The notes beneath the pieces were generated by a model, which saw nothing but the letters and a program-made list of their open reading frames with translations, searched no databases and was not told where the DNA came from. From contig DIEY01000001.1 of assembly GCA_002418865.1 (NCBI GenBank), forward strand, positions 9,795-62,615: DNA of 52,821 nt, in the 5' to 3' direction. This stretch comes from Bacteroidales bacterium UBA5762. GTDB taxonomy: Bacteria > Bacteroidota > Bacteroidia > Bacteroidales > TTA-H9. The position numbers were made by a program, and so were the translations under genes. Shown here one piece after another: positions 26,362 through 35,991 of the stretch; position 1 is the stretch's first letter, and each line of letters begins with the position of its first letter.

Positions 26362-27336
26362 TTATTTATTCGTAGTTCCTTTTTTCAATCTGGCTTGCCT
26401 GATACTGGCATTCAGTTCGAAACCTATCAATAAAATCATCGAATTCAACCAGAGATAAAACATCAGGATAAGTATAGTACCAATACTTCCGTAAACCGCA
26501 TTATAACTTGAAAAATTTTGAATATAAAAACTAAAACCCCAGGAAGTTAATAAGATAAGTATGGTAGATAATGTTCCACCAGCCGAAAAGAATTTGAACT
26601 TGTTTCTCCTATCAGGTGCGAAATAATAGAGAAAGCTTATCCCAAAATATACAGTAGCTATCAAGATTATCCATCTTCCTATTTGCAAAAGATAATAAGT
26701 AAATATATTGCCGATGATGTGGTGTTCATTTAGGAAGCTAAAAGTGAGACTTCCCAAACTGATTAAACCAATAGCTACAATTAGCAATATGGTATATAAA
26801 AGTATTAGAGATATATTTACAGCTTTTTGCTTGAACCACGATCGGGTTTTAAAGTTATGAATACTCGAATCGAAAGCATTAGTTAGGCCGCTGATGCCAT
26901 TTGAGCAGAAATAAAGCGCCATGATAAATCCTATGGAAAGTAAATCTCCTCGTGGTCGTGTAATGATATCCTCAACGGTTTTGTTAATTACTCTCCAAAT
27001 CTCATTGGGCAAGAAATCCTCCAGCAAGCCCATGAGCATAATCTGAAAATTTTCTATTGGAATAAAAGGAATAATAGTAAATAACATGATTATGCCAGGG
27101 AAAATGGCCGCAAGAAAATTATAGGCTATGCCTGAAGCTTTTGCACCGATGTTTCCTTTTACAAGTGACTTTAAAAAAAATGTCATCACATCGTAAAGAG
27201 GTATTCCGTCGAATCCTGGCACAACCACTTTCTTCGACCAGCGAATAATGCGAAATCCCAGCTCTATTAACTTGTCGAGCCGACGGCCAATCCATGAATC
27301 CTCAAATAAAATATTCCAAAGAAAATGATTTTTCAC
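26362..27336 (-). CDS. YihY/BrkB family inner-membrane protein
   Basis: A 324-residue membrane protein with about six hydrophobic helices and the family features ASGIAYNFLAAIFPGII (near residue 63) and a late YNAVYGSIGTILILMFYLWLN segment. The family was once called ribonuclease BN by mistake; its function is unknown and it is often described as a putative transporter. Its start codon abuts the nadC stop with no spacer, so it is probably co-transcribed with nadC. The C-terminus is short and basic. Confidence 0.9.
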   Translation of the reverse strand: MKNHFLWNILFEDSWIGRRLDKLIELGFRIIRWSKKVVVPGFDGIPLYDVMTFFLKSLVKGNIGAKASGIAYNFLAAIFPGIIMLFTIIPFIPIENFQIMLMGLLEDFLPNEIWRVINKTVEDIITRPRGDLLSIGFIMALYFCSNGISGLTNAFDSSIHNFKTRSWFKQKAVNISLILLYTILLIVAIGLISLGSLTFSFLNEHHIIGNIFTYYLLQIGRWIILIATVYFGISFLYYFAPDRRNKFKFFSAGGTLSTILILLTSWGFSFYIQNFSSYNAVYGSIGTILILMFYLWLNSMILLIGFELNASIRQARLKKGTTNK

Positions 27337-28173
27337 TTAAATATCAGCCTTCAAACTTAAATCGAGACTTTTAATATGATGCGTAAGAGAACCTACCGAG
27401 ATAAAATCAACGCCAGAGGCAGCATATTGTCTTATGTTTTGCGAGTTAATACCACCACTGGCTTCGGTTTCAAAACGTCCATCAATCATTTTTACGGCCT
27501 TCATCAAATCGTCCGGGCTAAAATTATCGAGCATAATCCTATGCACTTGTCCTTCTTTTAAAACCTGATTCAATTCGTCGAAATTGCGGACTTCTATCTC
27601 TATTTTGAGGTTTAGTTGATGTTGTTGCAGATACTCATTCACTGACCTAATTGCTTGTGCAATTCCTCCGGCATAATCAATGTGGTTGTCCTTGATGAGG
27701 ATCATATCATAGAGTCCGGCACGATGATTAAAGCCACCACCTATTCTTACGGCATATTTTTCGAGTTGGCGAAGCAAAGGAGTGGTTTTGCGTGTATCGA
27801 GTAAACGAACTGGCAAGCCTTCGATAAGTTTTACCATATTACGCGTTTGGGTGGCAATGCCACTCATTCTCTGCATAAAATTGAGAGCAGTTCTTTCGCC
27901 CATCAGTATTGCCCTTGCATCGCCATACAGTGTAAATCCAATATCTCCTGGTCTAACTTCATTCCCATCATCTAAAATTTGATGAAATTGCATAGAAGCA
28001 TCCAAATGTTGAAATATTTGACGGGCGATATCTATCCCACAAATTATCCCATTTTCTTTTACCAACAAACGAGCTCGAGCTTTTTGTCCTATGGCCACTG
28101 TGGACAATGTAGTATAATCTCCTTCACCAATGTCTTCTTGTAAGGCTAAACGAACAATCTCTTCGGTAGTCAT
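27337..28173 (-). CDS. nadC: nicotinate-nucleotide pyrophosphorylase (carboxylating)
   Basis: Converts quinolinate and PRPP to nicotinate mononucleotide in NAD synthesis. Conserved segments are EDIGEGDYT at the N-terminus, ERTALNFMQRMSGIAT, LDTRKTTPLLR, GGGFNHRAGLYDMILIKDNH and the C-terminal VDFISVGSLTHH. I chose the ATG at 28173 (278 residues). The frame extends up to 28239, but that would overlap the DUF4783 gene by 40 bases and add residues foreign to the family. NadA and NadB are not in the window. It lies 26 bases after the DUF4783 gene and directly before the YihY gene. Confidence 0.95.
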   Translation of the reverse strand: MTTEEIVRLALQEDIGEGDYTTLSTVAIGQKARARLLVKENGIICGIDIARQIFQHLDASMQFHQILDDGNEVRPGDIGFTLYGDARAILMGERTALNFMQRMSGIATQTRNMVKLIEGLPVRLLDTRKTTPLLRQLEKYAVRIGGGFNHRAGLYDMILIKDNHIDYAGGIAQAIRSVNEYLQQHQLNLKIEIEVRNFDELNQVLKEGQVHRIMLDNFSPDDLMKAVKMIDGRFETEASGGINSQNIRQYAASGVDFISVGSLTHHIKSLDLSLKADI

Positions 28174-28199
28174 TTTGGCTATTGCTTTTTGGTAGATAA

Positions 28200-28607
28200 C
28201 TATTCTTCGAAAGGTTCGAGCTGAAATTGAATGATCCAATATTTGCCTTCCATTTCTTTCATCAAGAAGTAAAGATTATATATTTTGTTGGGGCAATTCA
28301 TTTTGCCGATAAGAAAGCGTGTACCTTCGTTCGAGCGGCCTTCGTGTTTTATTTTGATGGATAATACTTCATTTTGATTGAAAAATTTTTGCAAGAGGGC
28401 TTCCGATTGATTGCGATTATAAACTCCTTCGCTACCTGGGATGGACAGGTTGACCATAGTGTGGAAATATTTTACCAATTCGTGTGCATCACCATCTGAA
28501 ATGGCTTTCACTATGATAGCCTGATTATTTTGGGCACACACAGTTACCGTTAGCCCCGAAAAAATCATCAGAAATACTATCAATTCTTTTTGTAAACGTA
28601 TGTTCAT
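28200..28607 (-). CDS. DUF4783 family exported protein
   Basis: A 135-residue protein with an N-terminal signal peptide (LIVFLMIFSGLTVTVCAQ) and a small alpha+beta domain resembling DUF4783, which has an NTF2-like feel: GDAHELVKYF near the start and YWIIQFQLEPFEE at the end. No function is established. In Bacteroidota it is often found beside nadC and rlmH, as here. It is divergent from rlmH. Confidence 0.8.
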   Translation of the reverse strand: MNIRLQKELIVFLMIFSGLTVTVCAQNNQAIIVKAISDGDAHELVKYFHTMVNLSIPGSEGVYNRNQSEALLQKFFNQNEVLSIKIKHEGRSNEGTRFLIGKMNCPNKIYNLYFLMKEMEGKYWIIQFQLEPFEE

Positions 28608-28700
28608 ACCCCTTTCGAATTAATTGAACCATTCAAGAAACAAAGACAAAACTTTAAAAGCTACAATAAAAATGCCATAGGCTGTTCTTGAGAACGAAGG

Positions 28701-28730
28701 CAAATTTAATGTAAATAATACTAAACCAAG
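28701..28730 (-). promoter_or_regulatory. possible promoter of the DUF4783-nadC-yihY group
   Basis: On the minus strand CTTG (28727-28730, one mismatch to TTTG) is followed after 18 bases by TAAATTTG (28701-28708), which matches TAnnTTTG. The leader would be about 90 bases. Confidence 0.35.
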
Positions 28731-28787
28731 AAAGTCAGCATATAAGGTTGAAAAATCCTAATTTCGCAAACGTTCGGAATTTGGTTT

Positions 28788-29261
28788 ATGAAAATTCGAC
28801 TCATCACGATAGGAAGAACGGAAGAGGCTTATGTAGAAGAAGGGCTACAGATATACGAAAAACGTATCCTGCATTATCTTCCTTATGTTCGTATAGAATT
28901 AGCTGCCAATAAAATAAATGTGAAGAACGATGAAAAGGCTGTGCTTTTGGGTGAAGCTGCGCTTTTAGAAAAGAATCTCGACCCTGAATCCTTTGTGGTT
29001 TTGCTCGATGAAAAGGGAAAGAAATTTACTTCGATTGAATTTGCTCAATTTATACAGCAAAAAATGAATTCAAGCATAAAGAATTTAACTTTTATAATTG
29101 GGGGAGCTTATGGTTTCCACGAACGGATATATCAAATTGCCGACGAGAAAATAAGTCTTTCGTCCATGACCTTTCCTCATCAGCTGGTCCGTCTTATTTT
29201 TGCCGAGCAGTTATATAGGGCACTAACCATCTTAAATCATGAGCCTTACCATCATTCTTAA
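28788..29261 (+). CDS. rlmH: 23S rRNA (pseudouridine1915-N3)-methyltransferase RlmH
   Basis: A SPOUT-fold enzyme that methylates pseudouridine 1915 in helix 69 of 23S rRNA. The 157-residue protein is full length. The knot motifs are visible: FVVLLDEKGK, FIIGGAYGFHERI and LSLSSMTFPHQL-type segments (SSMTFPHQLVRL), followed by the conserved C-terminal LYRALTILNHEPYHH. It is divergent from DUF4783-nadC and lies upstream of the TPR gene. Confidence 0.96.
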   Translation: MKIRLITIGRTEEAYVEEGLQIYEKRILHYLPYVRIELAANKINVKNDEKAVLLGEAALLEKNLDPESFVVLLDEKGKKFTSIEFAQFIQQKMNSSIKNLTFIIGGAYGFHERIYQIADEKISLSSMTFPHQLVRLIFAEQLYRALTILNHEPYHHS

Positions 29262-29339
29262 AGCGTATTGATAAAATATGAGACCTTGACCTTCGTTCCT
29301 TAATATCGATCAGTAAATTTTTAATTAGAAATTCATTCT

Positions 29340-32300
29340 ATGAAAAAGATTGTTTTTGTTATTGGCTGGATGTGTATCTCGATAACTTTTATTCCTCTCA
29401 AGGGGCAAAAGACGCATTCTCTGGATGAAGATGAGATGCAATGGCAAACGGCCATCGAACTCTTTGAGAGGGAAAAATTTGGAGCTGCACAACATATTTT
29501 TGATCAAATTTCCAATCGCCCTGGTTCTCAGAAGCAAATGCTGGCTACTTACTATTCTGCAGTTTGTTCTTACAAAAACATGAATCCCGATGCCGGACAG
29601 CAATTACAAGATTTTATCTATCAATATCCTACCAGCGATAAAATTAATGAAGCAAAATTTTATCAGGCGTGTTTTTCATTCAATAACAGGGATTTTAAGT
29701 CGGCCGATAAAATCTTTCAGGAAGTAGATGCTTATGAACTTCCTCCTGCTTATTTGCCCGAGTTTTATTTCAAAGCTGGATATACTCGTTTTGTATCTGG
29801 AGATTTAGAAAGAGCCAGAAACTATTTTTATGAGATAAAAGATGGGAATCATTCTTATGCCGACAAAGCTTCATATTATTATGGCCATATTCTTTACACA
29901 CTGGGAAAATACGAAAATGCTCTTCGTGAATTCAACAAATTAATTAATCACCCAGAATATCAATCCGTTATTCCCTATTACATTGCACAGATTTACTATC
30001 GTCAAGGAAAATATGAAGAACTTTTGCAAACTGCACCTCCATTGCTTGAGAATACCTCAGGCAAGCAGAAAGCCGATATAGCTCGTATGATTGGGGATGC
30101 TTATCTACAATTAGAGAATTATTCTAAGGCTTATGAATATCTTTTAATGCATAAACAGCTTACCAAAGGAGGTACAGATAGAGTACAAGCATATAGTTTA
30201 GGTTATGCAGCTTATAAAGCTGATTTGATCAATGAAGCCATTCCTAATTTTCAGATCGCTGCACAGGGTAAAGATTCTTTGGCGCAGAATGCATGGTATC
30301 ATTTGGGAGCTTGTTACTTAAAGACAGGGCAAAAAGACTTTGCACAGAGTGCATTCTATTCGGCTTATCAATTATCATACGATCAGCCATCTCGCGAAGA
30401 TGCCCTTTTCAATTATGCCAAACTATCTTATGAATTGGCCTCTGATCCTTACAATGAAGCTATTTCTGCCTTAAAAAAATATTTGACCGAGTTTCCGCAA
30501 TCGCGCCGCGGCGACGAAGCCAATCAATATCTCGTAAATTTGGCTCTCATTAGTAAAGATTACAAGCAAGCCCTCGAAGCCATCGAAAACATCAAATTAA
30601 AGGATTTAAGAATTAGAACTGCTCAGCAAAGAATACTTTATTATCTTGGCATAGAATCCTTTAATGAAGATAAATACCCAGAGGCTATTCAATACTTTCA
30701 GAAAGCTTCAGAAATGGATTTCGACAAGAATATAAAACTTCAAGCATTATATTGGATTGCCGAAGCCATCTATCGAAGTGGCGATTATGCTGCGGCTCTT
30801 AAGGCTTACAATAAGTTTTTAATGAGCCCCGGAGCCATAAATATTCCTGAATATACCTCTATACATTACAACATTGGCTATGCCCAATTTAAACTAAATA
30901 ATTACGATGAAGCTTCGGTGGCGTTTAGAAAATTTCTTTCATCCTATCAAGGCAACGATAAAGCCCTGATTAATGATGCTTTCTTGAGGATTGGAGATTG
31001 TTTTTTTATAAGTCGAAATTATAGCGAAGCCATTAATTATTATCAAAAAGCTTATAACAATGGCAGTACCGAAGCCGATTATGCTTTATATCAGATTGCT
31101 CTCTCGCAGGGCGTTCAGAAACAGTTTCAGGAAAAAATTGCCACACTGAAAAACTTAACCTCAAAATACCCACGCTCCCCTTATAATGCAGCGGCTTATT
31201 ATGAATTAGCTCTTACTTCTCTTCTTATCTCCAAGAACAATGATGCCTTAAATTACCTCGATCAGATCATCACGAAGTATCCAAAGAGCAATTATGTTAG
31301 CAAATCCATGTTAAAAAAAGGCATGATTTATTATAACGACAACCAGAATGAAAGAGCCTTGGCAGAATTAAAGGCAGTGGTCAATAAATATCCCGGTACA
31401 GATGATGCTCAGGAAGCATTATTGGCTATAAGCAATATTTATGTGGAAATGAACCGGGTAGATGAATACCTGACATATCTCAATACTGTCCCTCATGCAG
31501 ATCTTTTGGTTTCGAGCCAAGACTCCCTTATTTATGTTGCTGCTGAAAATCAATATCAGAAAGGAGATTGTAAATCGGCCACAGAAGGATTCTCTAAATA
31601 CATTAAGAATAATCCTCAGGGAAAATTTACGGCAAATGCATGGTTTTATATTGGAGAATGTGCCCGTAAGAAAGGAGATGATAGTGAGGCACTTGTGGCT
31701 TATGAAAATGTAACCTCACGGCCGGGCAATCCTTTTATGGACTTAGCTTCGAGTTATTCCGCTCATTTTCGTTTTATTCAAAAAGACTATCGTCAAGCGC
31801 TTGAACATTATCAACGTCTGGAAGCTGTTGCAATGGACAAGAATTCCCTCACCGAAGCTTTAGCCGGTCAGATGCGTTGTTATTATCAGCTTGATGAAAT
31901 GAACTCGGTTTTGGATGTTGCTGCTCAACTAATGAAATCGGAAAAAATAACCCATGACCTCTTGATAGAAGCACATTTATATATGGCAAGGGCGGCTTTC
32001 CAAACTAATAATATTCCTCTGGCTGAAAAAGAATATGGCATTGTAACCCGTTTAACACAATCGGAATCAGCAGCCGAAGCACAATATTACCTATCGTTTA
32101 TCGTATTCAACCGTAACGATTTAGACAATGCCGAAAAAATGACTTTTCAACTTATAAATAATTTTCCTTCGGCTGATTACTGGAGGGTGAAGGGTTTTAT
32201 ACTTTTATCCGATATTTATGTGGCAAAAGGCAATATATTTCAGGCAAGGCAAACCTTACAAAGCGTCATCGATAACTATCGAGGAGAAGACTTGCGCAAG

Positions 32301-32342
32301 GAAGCTCAAGACCGTCTCAATGCACTGCCTAATGTTCAATAA
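29340..32342 (+). CDS. exported tetratricopeptide-repeat protein (1000 residues)
   Basis: A signal peptide (KKIVFVIGWMCISITFI, then PLKGQ) precedes about 975 residues of helical repeats. Typical TPR packing motifs recur throughout, such as YYGHILYTLGKYENALREF, AWYHLGACYLKTGQ and YNIGYAQFKLNNYDEAS. It should reside in the periplasm as a long solenoid scaffold for protein contacts. It has no lipobox, unlike the T9SS protein SprE/PorW, so I do not assign that name. An outer-membrane beta-barrel gene follows after 28 bases; the pair suggests an envelope assembly whose role is unknown. Confidence 0.88.
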   Translation: MKKIVFVIGWMCISITFIPLKGQKTHSLDEDEMQWQTAIELFEREKFGAAQHIFDQISNRPGSQKQMLATYYSAVCSYKNMNPDAGQQLQDFIYQYPTSDKINEAKFYQACFSFNNRDFKSADKIFQEVDAYELPPAYLPEFYFKAGYTRFVSGDLERARNYFYEIKDGNHSYADKASYYYGHILYTLGKYENALREFNKLINHPEYQSVIPYYIAQIYYRQGKYEELLQTAPPLLENTSGKQKADIARMIGDAYLQLENYSKAYEYLLMHKQLTKGGTDRVQAYSLGYAAYKADLINEAIPNFQIAAQGKDSLAQNAWYHLGACYLKTGQKDFAQSAFYSAYQLSYDQPSREDALFNYAKLSYELASDPYNEAISALKKYLTEFPQSRRGDEANQYLVNLALISKDYKQALEAIENIKLKDLRIRTAQQRILYYLGIESFNEDKYPEAIQYFQKASEMDFDKNIKLQALYWIAEAIYRSGDYAAALKAYNKFLMSPGAINIPEYTSIHYNIGYAQFKLNNYDEASVAFRKFLSSYQGNDKALINDAFLRIGDCFFISRNYSEAINYYQKAYNNGSTEADYALYQIALSQGVQKQFQEKIATLKNLTSKYPRSPYNAAAYYELALTSLLISKNNDALNYLDQIITKYPKSNYVSKSMLKKGMIYYNDNQNERALAELKAVVNKYPGTDDAQEALLAISNIYVEMNRVDEYLTYLNTVPHADLLVSSQDSLIYVAAENQYQKGDCKSATEGFSKYIKNNPQGKFTANAWFYIGECARKKGDDSEALVAYENVTSRPGNPFMDLASSYSAHFRFIQKDYRQALEHYQRLEAVAMDKNSLTEALAGQMRCYYQLDEMNSVLDVAAQLMKSEKITHDLLIEAHLYMARAAFQTNNIPLAEKEYGIVTRLTQSESAAEAQYYLSFIVFNRNDLDNAEKMTFQLINNFPSADYWRVKGFILLSDIYVAKGNIFQARQTLQSVIDNYRGEDLRKEAQDRLNALPNVQ

Positions 32343-32370
32343 TGCTCTTATCATCAACGATTTAAAAAAT

Positions 32371-34080
32371 ATGAAAATCAATAATCATCTTCTGAAAATC
32401 AACATCGCCATTGGACTTATTTTATGGCTTACGGTTTTAAATAAGAGTTTTGCTCAACGTCCTCAAATTGAAGAAGTAACCATTATTGGAAGTTATACTC
32501 CTCATATTTCCGATGCCAATAAGATTTTGAGAAATCCCATGCTGAAGGACACGAGTATAGTTCTCAAACCCATTGAATATCAAATTATCTCGAGGCCTTT
32601 GCATTTGTCCTTTCCACTTTACACCATAGATGCACAAAAGGTTCAGGCCGAGAGTGATGTGAAGTATCTGAAAAATTATCTTCGACTGGGCATGGGAAGC
32701 CTGATTAACCCTTATGCCGATGTTTATGCTCATATTCCACAGTCCAAACGAACATCATTTGGCATTCATTATAGGCATCATTCGGCCCAAGCCGATATAA
32801 AAGATTATGGAGAATCATCTTTTAGCGACAATCTGGCCGAAATCTATGGAAAAACTGTAGGGAAAACGCTTGCATGGAGCGGAGGAATTAATTATCAACG
32901 AAATATGCTTCACTGGTATGGATTTAATCCATTAAAGTATTCTCTTCCAGAAAATTCCGATACAAGTATTACAAAACAAATATATACACGTTTACGTGGA
33001 AGTATCGGTTTGAAGAAAAACACTTCTAATCATGACCCTTTTTATTACGATTCAAGGCTCGATGCATTGTGGATGGAGGATAAATATGGTACTTCCGAAT
33101 TGAATCTTTCTTATTTTGGCAATTTTCAATATACCAATTCCATTCTTTCAGCCAAAAGCAATGATAAAATCGGGATTGCTCTGGAGGCAAACTTTTGGAA
33201 TAATCAGTGGGACTTATATGCTGATGATCGAACGGGTCTCATCAGTTTCCATCCTTATTTTAGTACCCAAATTGATGAATATGAATTGTATGCAGGTTTA
33301 AATACATCAATAATTGTTGATAGTGGCGATACCAAAGTATATGTCTTCCCTGAACTGAGGGGTGGTTTGACCATCATCAAAGATATTCTGAAAGCTTATG
33401 TGGGGATTAAGGGCGATATTACCCGAAACAATTTAAACCAATTTAGTACAACTAATCCTTTCATTTCGACTTATGTTCCTTTCAATTTCAGGAAAAATTC
33501 CTTAGAGTTTTATGGTGGGTTGAGTTCCAACCTCGGCCGTTATATTGGGTTAAATGCATCCATAAGTACTTCTAACTTTACGAATCAGGCATTCTTCATC
33601 AATGATACCAGTGTTCCATTATATAATCAATTCACCGCCATCTATGACAGCGGCAGTGTTCTCAAGGTAAATGCAGAAATATCATTTCATAAACAAGAAA
33701 ATATAATTTTTAATTTGGGAATAAATTATTCCTCCTACTCATTGGAAAATCAGCTCAAGCCTTGGCATATTCCCGAATTTATGGTGTATGCAAATGGTCG
33801 CTTTGTATTTGGGAAGAAATTTATTTTCAAACCCATTATTTATTTCCAGAGTAAGACTTATGCCAAAATTTTTGAAAATCAAAATGGGACATGGATTGAA
33901 CCTGAACCCTATGAAATCGATCCTTTCTTCGATTTAAGTGTTGGGTTCGAATATCGCATTAGTCCACAGTTTTCAGCTTTTGCCGATTTTAATAACATTA
34001 CTGGGGGAAATTATCAACGTTGGTACAATTATCCCGTACATGGTTTTAATGTGATGGCCGGAATTACGTATTCTTTCTAA
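32371..34080 (+). CDS. outer-membrane beta-barrel protein (TonB-dependent-receptor-like, no plug)
   Basis: A 569-residue protein starting at ATG 32371 with a signal peptide (LKINIAIGLILWLTVLNKSFAQ). The frame is open further upstream, but that part overlaps the TPR gene. After a short linker (IEEVTIIGSYTPHI) come alternating hydrophobic/aromatic strands to the end (TSFGIHYRHHSA, SIGLKKN, NVMAGITYSF), with a C-terminal aromatic residue, as in outer-membrane barrels. Similar proteins in Bacteroidota are annotated as TonB-dependent receptors but, as here, no plug domain is visible. It pairs with the upstream TPR gene. Confidence 0.82.
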   Translation: MKINNHLLKINIAIGLILWLTVLNKSFAQRPQIEEVTIIGSYTPHISDANKILRNPMLKDTSIVLKPIEYQIISRPLHLSFPLYTIDAQKVQAESDVKYLKNYLRLGMGSLINPYADVYAHIPQSKRTSFGIHYRHHSAQADIKDYGESSFSDNLAEIYGKTVGKTLAWSGGINYQRNMLHWYGFNPLKYSLPENSDTSITKQIYTRLRGSIGLKKNTSNHDPFYYDSRLDALWMEDKYGTSELNLSYFGNFQYTNSILSAKSNDKIGIALEANFWNNQWDLYADDRTGLISFHPYFSTQIDEYELYAGLNTSIIVDSGDTKVYVFPELRGGLTIIKDILKAYVGIKGDITRNNLNQFSTTNPFISTYVPFNFRKNSLEFYGGLSSNLGRYIGLNASISTSNFTNQAFFINDTSVPLYNQFTAIYDSGSVLKVNAEISFHKQENIIFNLGINYSSYSLENQLKPWHIPEFMVYANGRFVFGKKFIFKPIIYFQSKTYAKIFENQNGTWIEPEPYEIDPFFDLSVGFEYRISPQFSAFADFNNITGGNYQRWYNYPVHGFNVMAGITYSF

Positions 34081-34158
34081 ATACTTGAGGAGTTGGAGTT
34101 GGTATTTTACCTTAGCTTCAGGGGTGAGAGTTGGGTTAAATGTCTAAAAAATATAACC

Positions 34159-35490
34159 TCATCTTATTTCCTTTAAAGAATATTGCTTGATATAATCACG
34201 AAATAAGAATTTTATAAAATCAGACACTTCTTCCTGGTCGGGTGAAGCAGAAAATATGCGAGAAGGTTCTAAATAGTTCAATTGGTGGTGAGCCTGAAAG
34301 AGTTTCTCACCTCCTCCGGTGATATTGAGCATAATAGTTGCCTCAGGCGGAATGAGGCCAGAATTGATAGCTTGGATGAGTGAAGCAGCTGCAACGCCGG
34401 CAGCTGGATGAATGTCTATGCCTTCGGTTTGGGGGAAAAGTTCGGTTGCTGCGATTGCTGCATTATTATTTACTTTCAACATGTCTCCTTTAGTATCCGT
34501 TAAAGCATCGAAAAGCCCACCTGCCATGGAATAGGGAGGTTTTCGATTTGAAAGAACCTTTGAATACATTTGTGCGATTTGGTGATGAGCTTTCTCTTCG
34601 TCGAGAGGAAGCAAGTCGCGTGAACCAGCTTTCCATGAATCATACATTGGAGTGAAAGGTTCATTTTGTGAAAGTATTAGTTTGGCTTTATGGTAGCCAA
34701 AACGGCCATCTTCTATCAGTCGAAGGTTGGCTTCCCATGCTGCAATAGCCCCTGTGCCACTTCCAACCGCCTGAAAATAATATTCGGGAATTTGTCCAAT
34801 GGCATGTACGGCCGATAGAAACGTAGATGCCATTCCATCGCGACGAGCAACATTTTTTGCGCCTCCCTCGGCTAAGAATCCATCTGTAGAAGCAGCAAGA
34901 TTAGATAAATAAATGGCATCGGAATAATCGCTTCCCGAATCTGTACAGATTAATTTAACACAAGGATGAAAAGGTTGATCACTCCACAATACATCAATAT
35001 TATCAACCGGAACACATAAGAGAAGTGGGATTTGATTGTCGGAGCAAACTCTTGCAAAGGCTCTGGCTGTATTGCCTGCTGAAGCAACCACAAGTATTTG
35101 TTGCATATTTTCTGGCAAACGAGCACACACCGAAAAGGCCTCAGTTTCTTTGAAAGTGCAGGTTTTCATTAAGCTTCCCTTTTCGGGCCAATAGCCGCTG
35201 AAAGTAATCCAAAGATGATGAAGACCAAGAACATCAGCCAATTGTTTACTTCTATAAGTGATAGGTGGAGCCGAACCATTCAAAATTTTCCTTATTGGCA
35301 TCCAATCTGCATACTGGTAAAGCCCATATTTCTTGTCACGGAGTTGGATCTGTTTTGAACGGTATACAGTACGCAGCAAGCTGGGCTGACTCTCAGAATC
35401 GGGCTCCAGCATCCAACCATCATCCTGATAAATTCTGTTACTGCCTACTGAAATTAATTGATAGGGTGTTGCTATGGAAGAGGAATTCAT
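34159..35490 (-). CDS. cysteate synthase-like PLP-dependent enzyme (threonine synthase fold)
   Basis: A 443-residue fold type II PLP enzyme. The Schiff-base lysine is Lys114 in TFKETEAF, the phosphate-binding cradle region is ASAGNTARAF, and VGSGTGAIAAWE and LNITGGGE line the cofactor. The opening segments (EDQ-type YQDDGWML, YGLYQYADWMPI, FSGYWPEKG) and the overall length match the Bacteroidota proteins annotated as cysteate synthase, not typical ThrC. Cysteate synthase makes L-cysteate from O-phosphoserine and sulfite. In gliding Bacteroidota cysteate feeds capnine-type sulfonolipids. The substrate is inferred from family resemblance; threonine synthase remains the alternative. Confidence 0.78.
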   Translation of the reverse strand: MNSSSIATPYQLISVGSNRIYQDDGWMLEPDSESQPSLLRTVYRSKQIQLRDKKYGLYQYADWMPIRKILNGSAPPITYRSKQLADVLGLHHLWITFSGYWPEKGSLMKTCTFKETEAFSVCARLPENMQQILVVASAGNTARAFARVCSDNQIPLLLCVPVDNIDVLWSDQPFHPCVKLICTDSGSDYSDAIYLSNLAASTDGFLAEGGAKNVARRDGMASTFLSAVHAIGQIPEYYFQAVGSGTGAIAAWEANLRLIEDGRFGYHKAKLILSQNEPFTPMYDSWKAGSRDLLPLDEEKAHHQIAQMYSKVLSNRKPPYSMAGGLFDALTDTKGDMLKVNNNAAIAATELFPQTEGIDIHPAAGVAAASLIQAINSGLIPPEATIMLNITGGGEKLFQAHHQLNYLEPSRIFSASPDQEEVSDFIKFLFRDYIKQYSLKEIR

Positions 35491-35991
35491 TCAATCTTAA
35501 TTTTGGGCAAAAATAAGGAATCTTAAAGTCAAAAGCGGAAAAGGTTACTTATTGATAATGAATAAATCTTTGATTTAACCAAAAATCTTAATGATTATTG
35601 TGGAGAATATCAACTTGGGTTAAGGCAAAGGTGTAGCGAAAGAAGCAAAAACTCAATTATAGTTTCAAATGTAATTGTCTATGATTAACCGATTTGTGCC
35701 GATTCGAATATGATTTTTGGTAAATATTGGAACAAATTTTGGCGATCACCGTTTTCATTGAATACACAAAACAAATTTTTTCTCCTTCGGCAATTAAATT
35801 CTTTTCTTGGGAAAAATCAGCATCAAATTTTAAAGGAAAAATTAAAAGAATTTTTATAAGATATACGCAGATTTCATAGTAGATAATTGTAGAAAATAAT
35901 CAGCATTAATTACTGAAAAAAAAGTTCTATCAGATATTTTCCAACCCCACAGACAAGGTTCTCGCAATGATTTATAAGGGAATAATACGTA
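35491..35991. other. 501-base intergenic region between the cysteate synthase-like gene and the GH18 gene
   Basis: AT-rich, with no recognisable gene, tRNA or strong hairpin. The only candidate signal is TATTTTTG on the minus strand at 35508-35515, a TAnnTTTG match 18 bases upstream of the cysteate synthase-like start. The first half would also hold any sequence after the GH18 stop. Confidence 0.45.
35508..35515 (-). promoter_or_regulatory. possible -7 element of the cysteate synthase-like gene
   Basis: TATTTTTG fits TAnnTTTG on the minus strand, 18 bases before the start codon. No TTTG is present at the -33 spacing, so support is low. Confidence 0.28.

Noticed and set aside
29340..32342. 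SprE/PorW, the TPR lipoprotein of the T9SS
   Set aside because: There is no lipobox cysteine, and the length and neighbours differ.
32218..32370. upstream extension of the outer-membrane barrel gene
   Set aside because: It lies in the TPR gene in another frame; the ATG at 32371 gives a clean signal peptide.
34159..35490. plain threonine synthase
   Set aside because: The active-site fold fits, but the surrounding segments match the cysteate synthase group better; kept only as the alternative.
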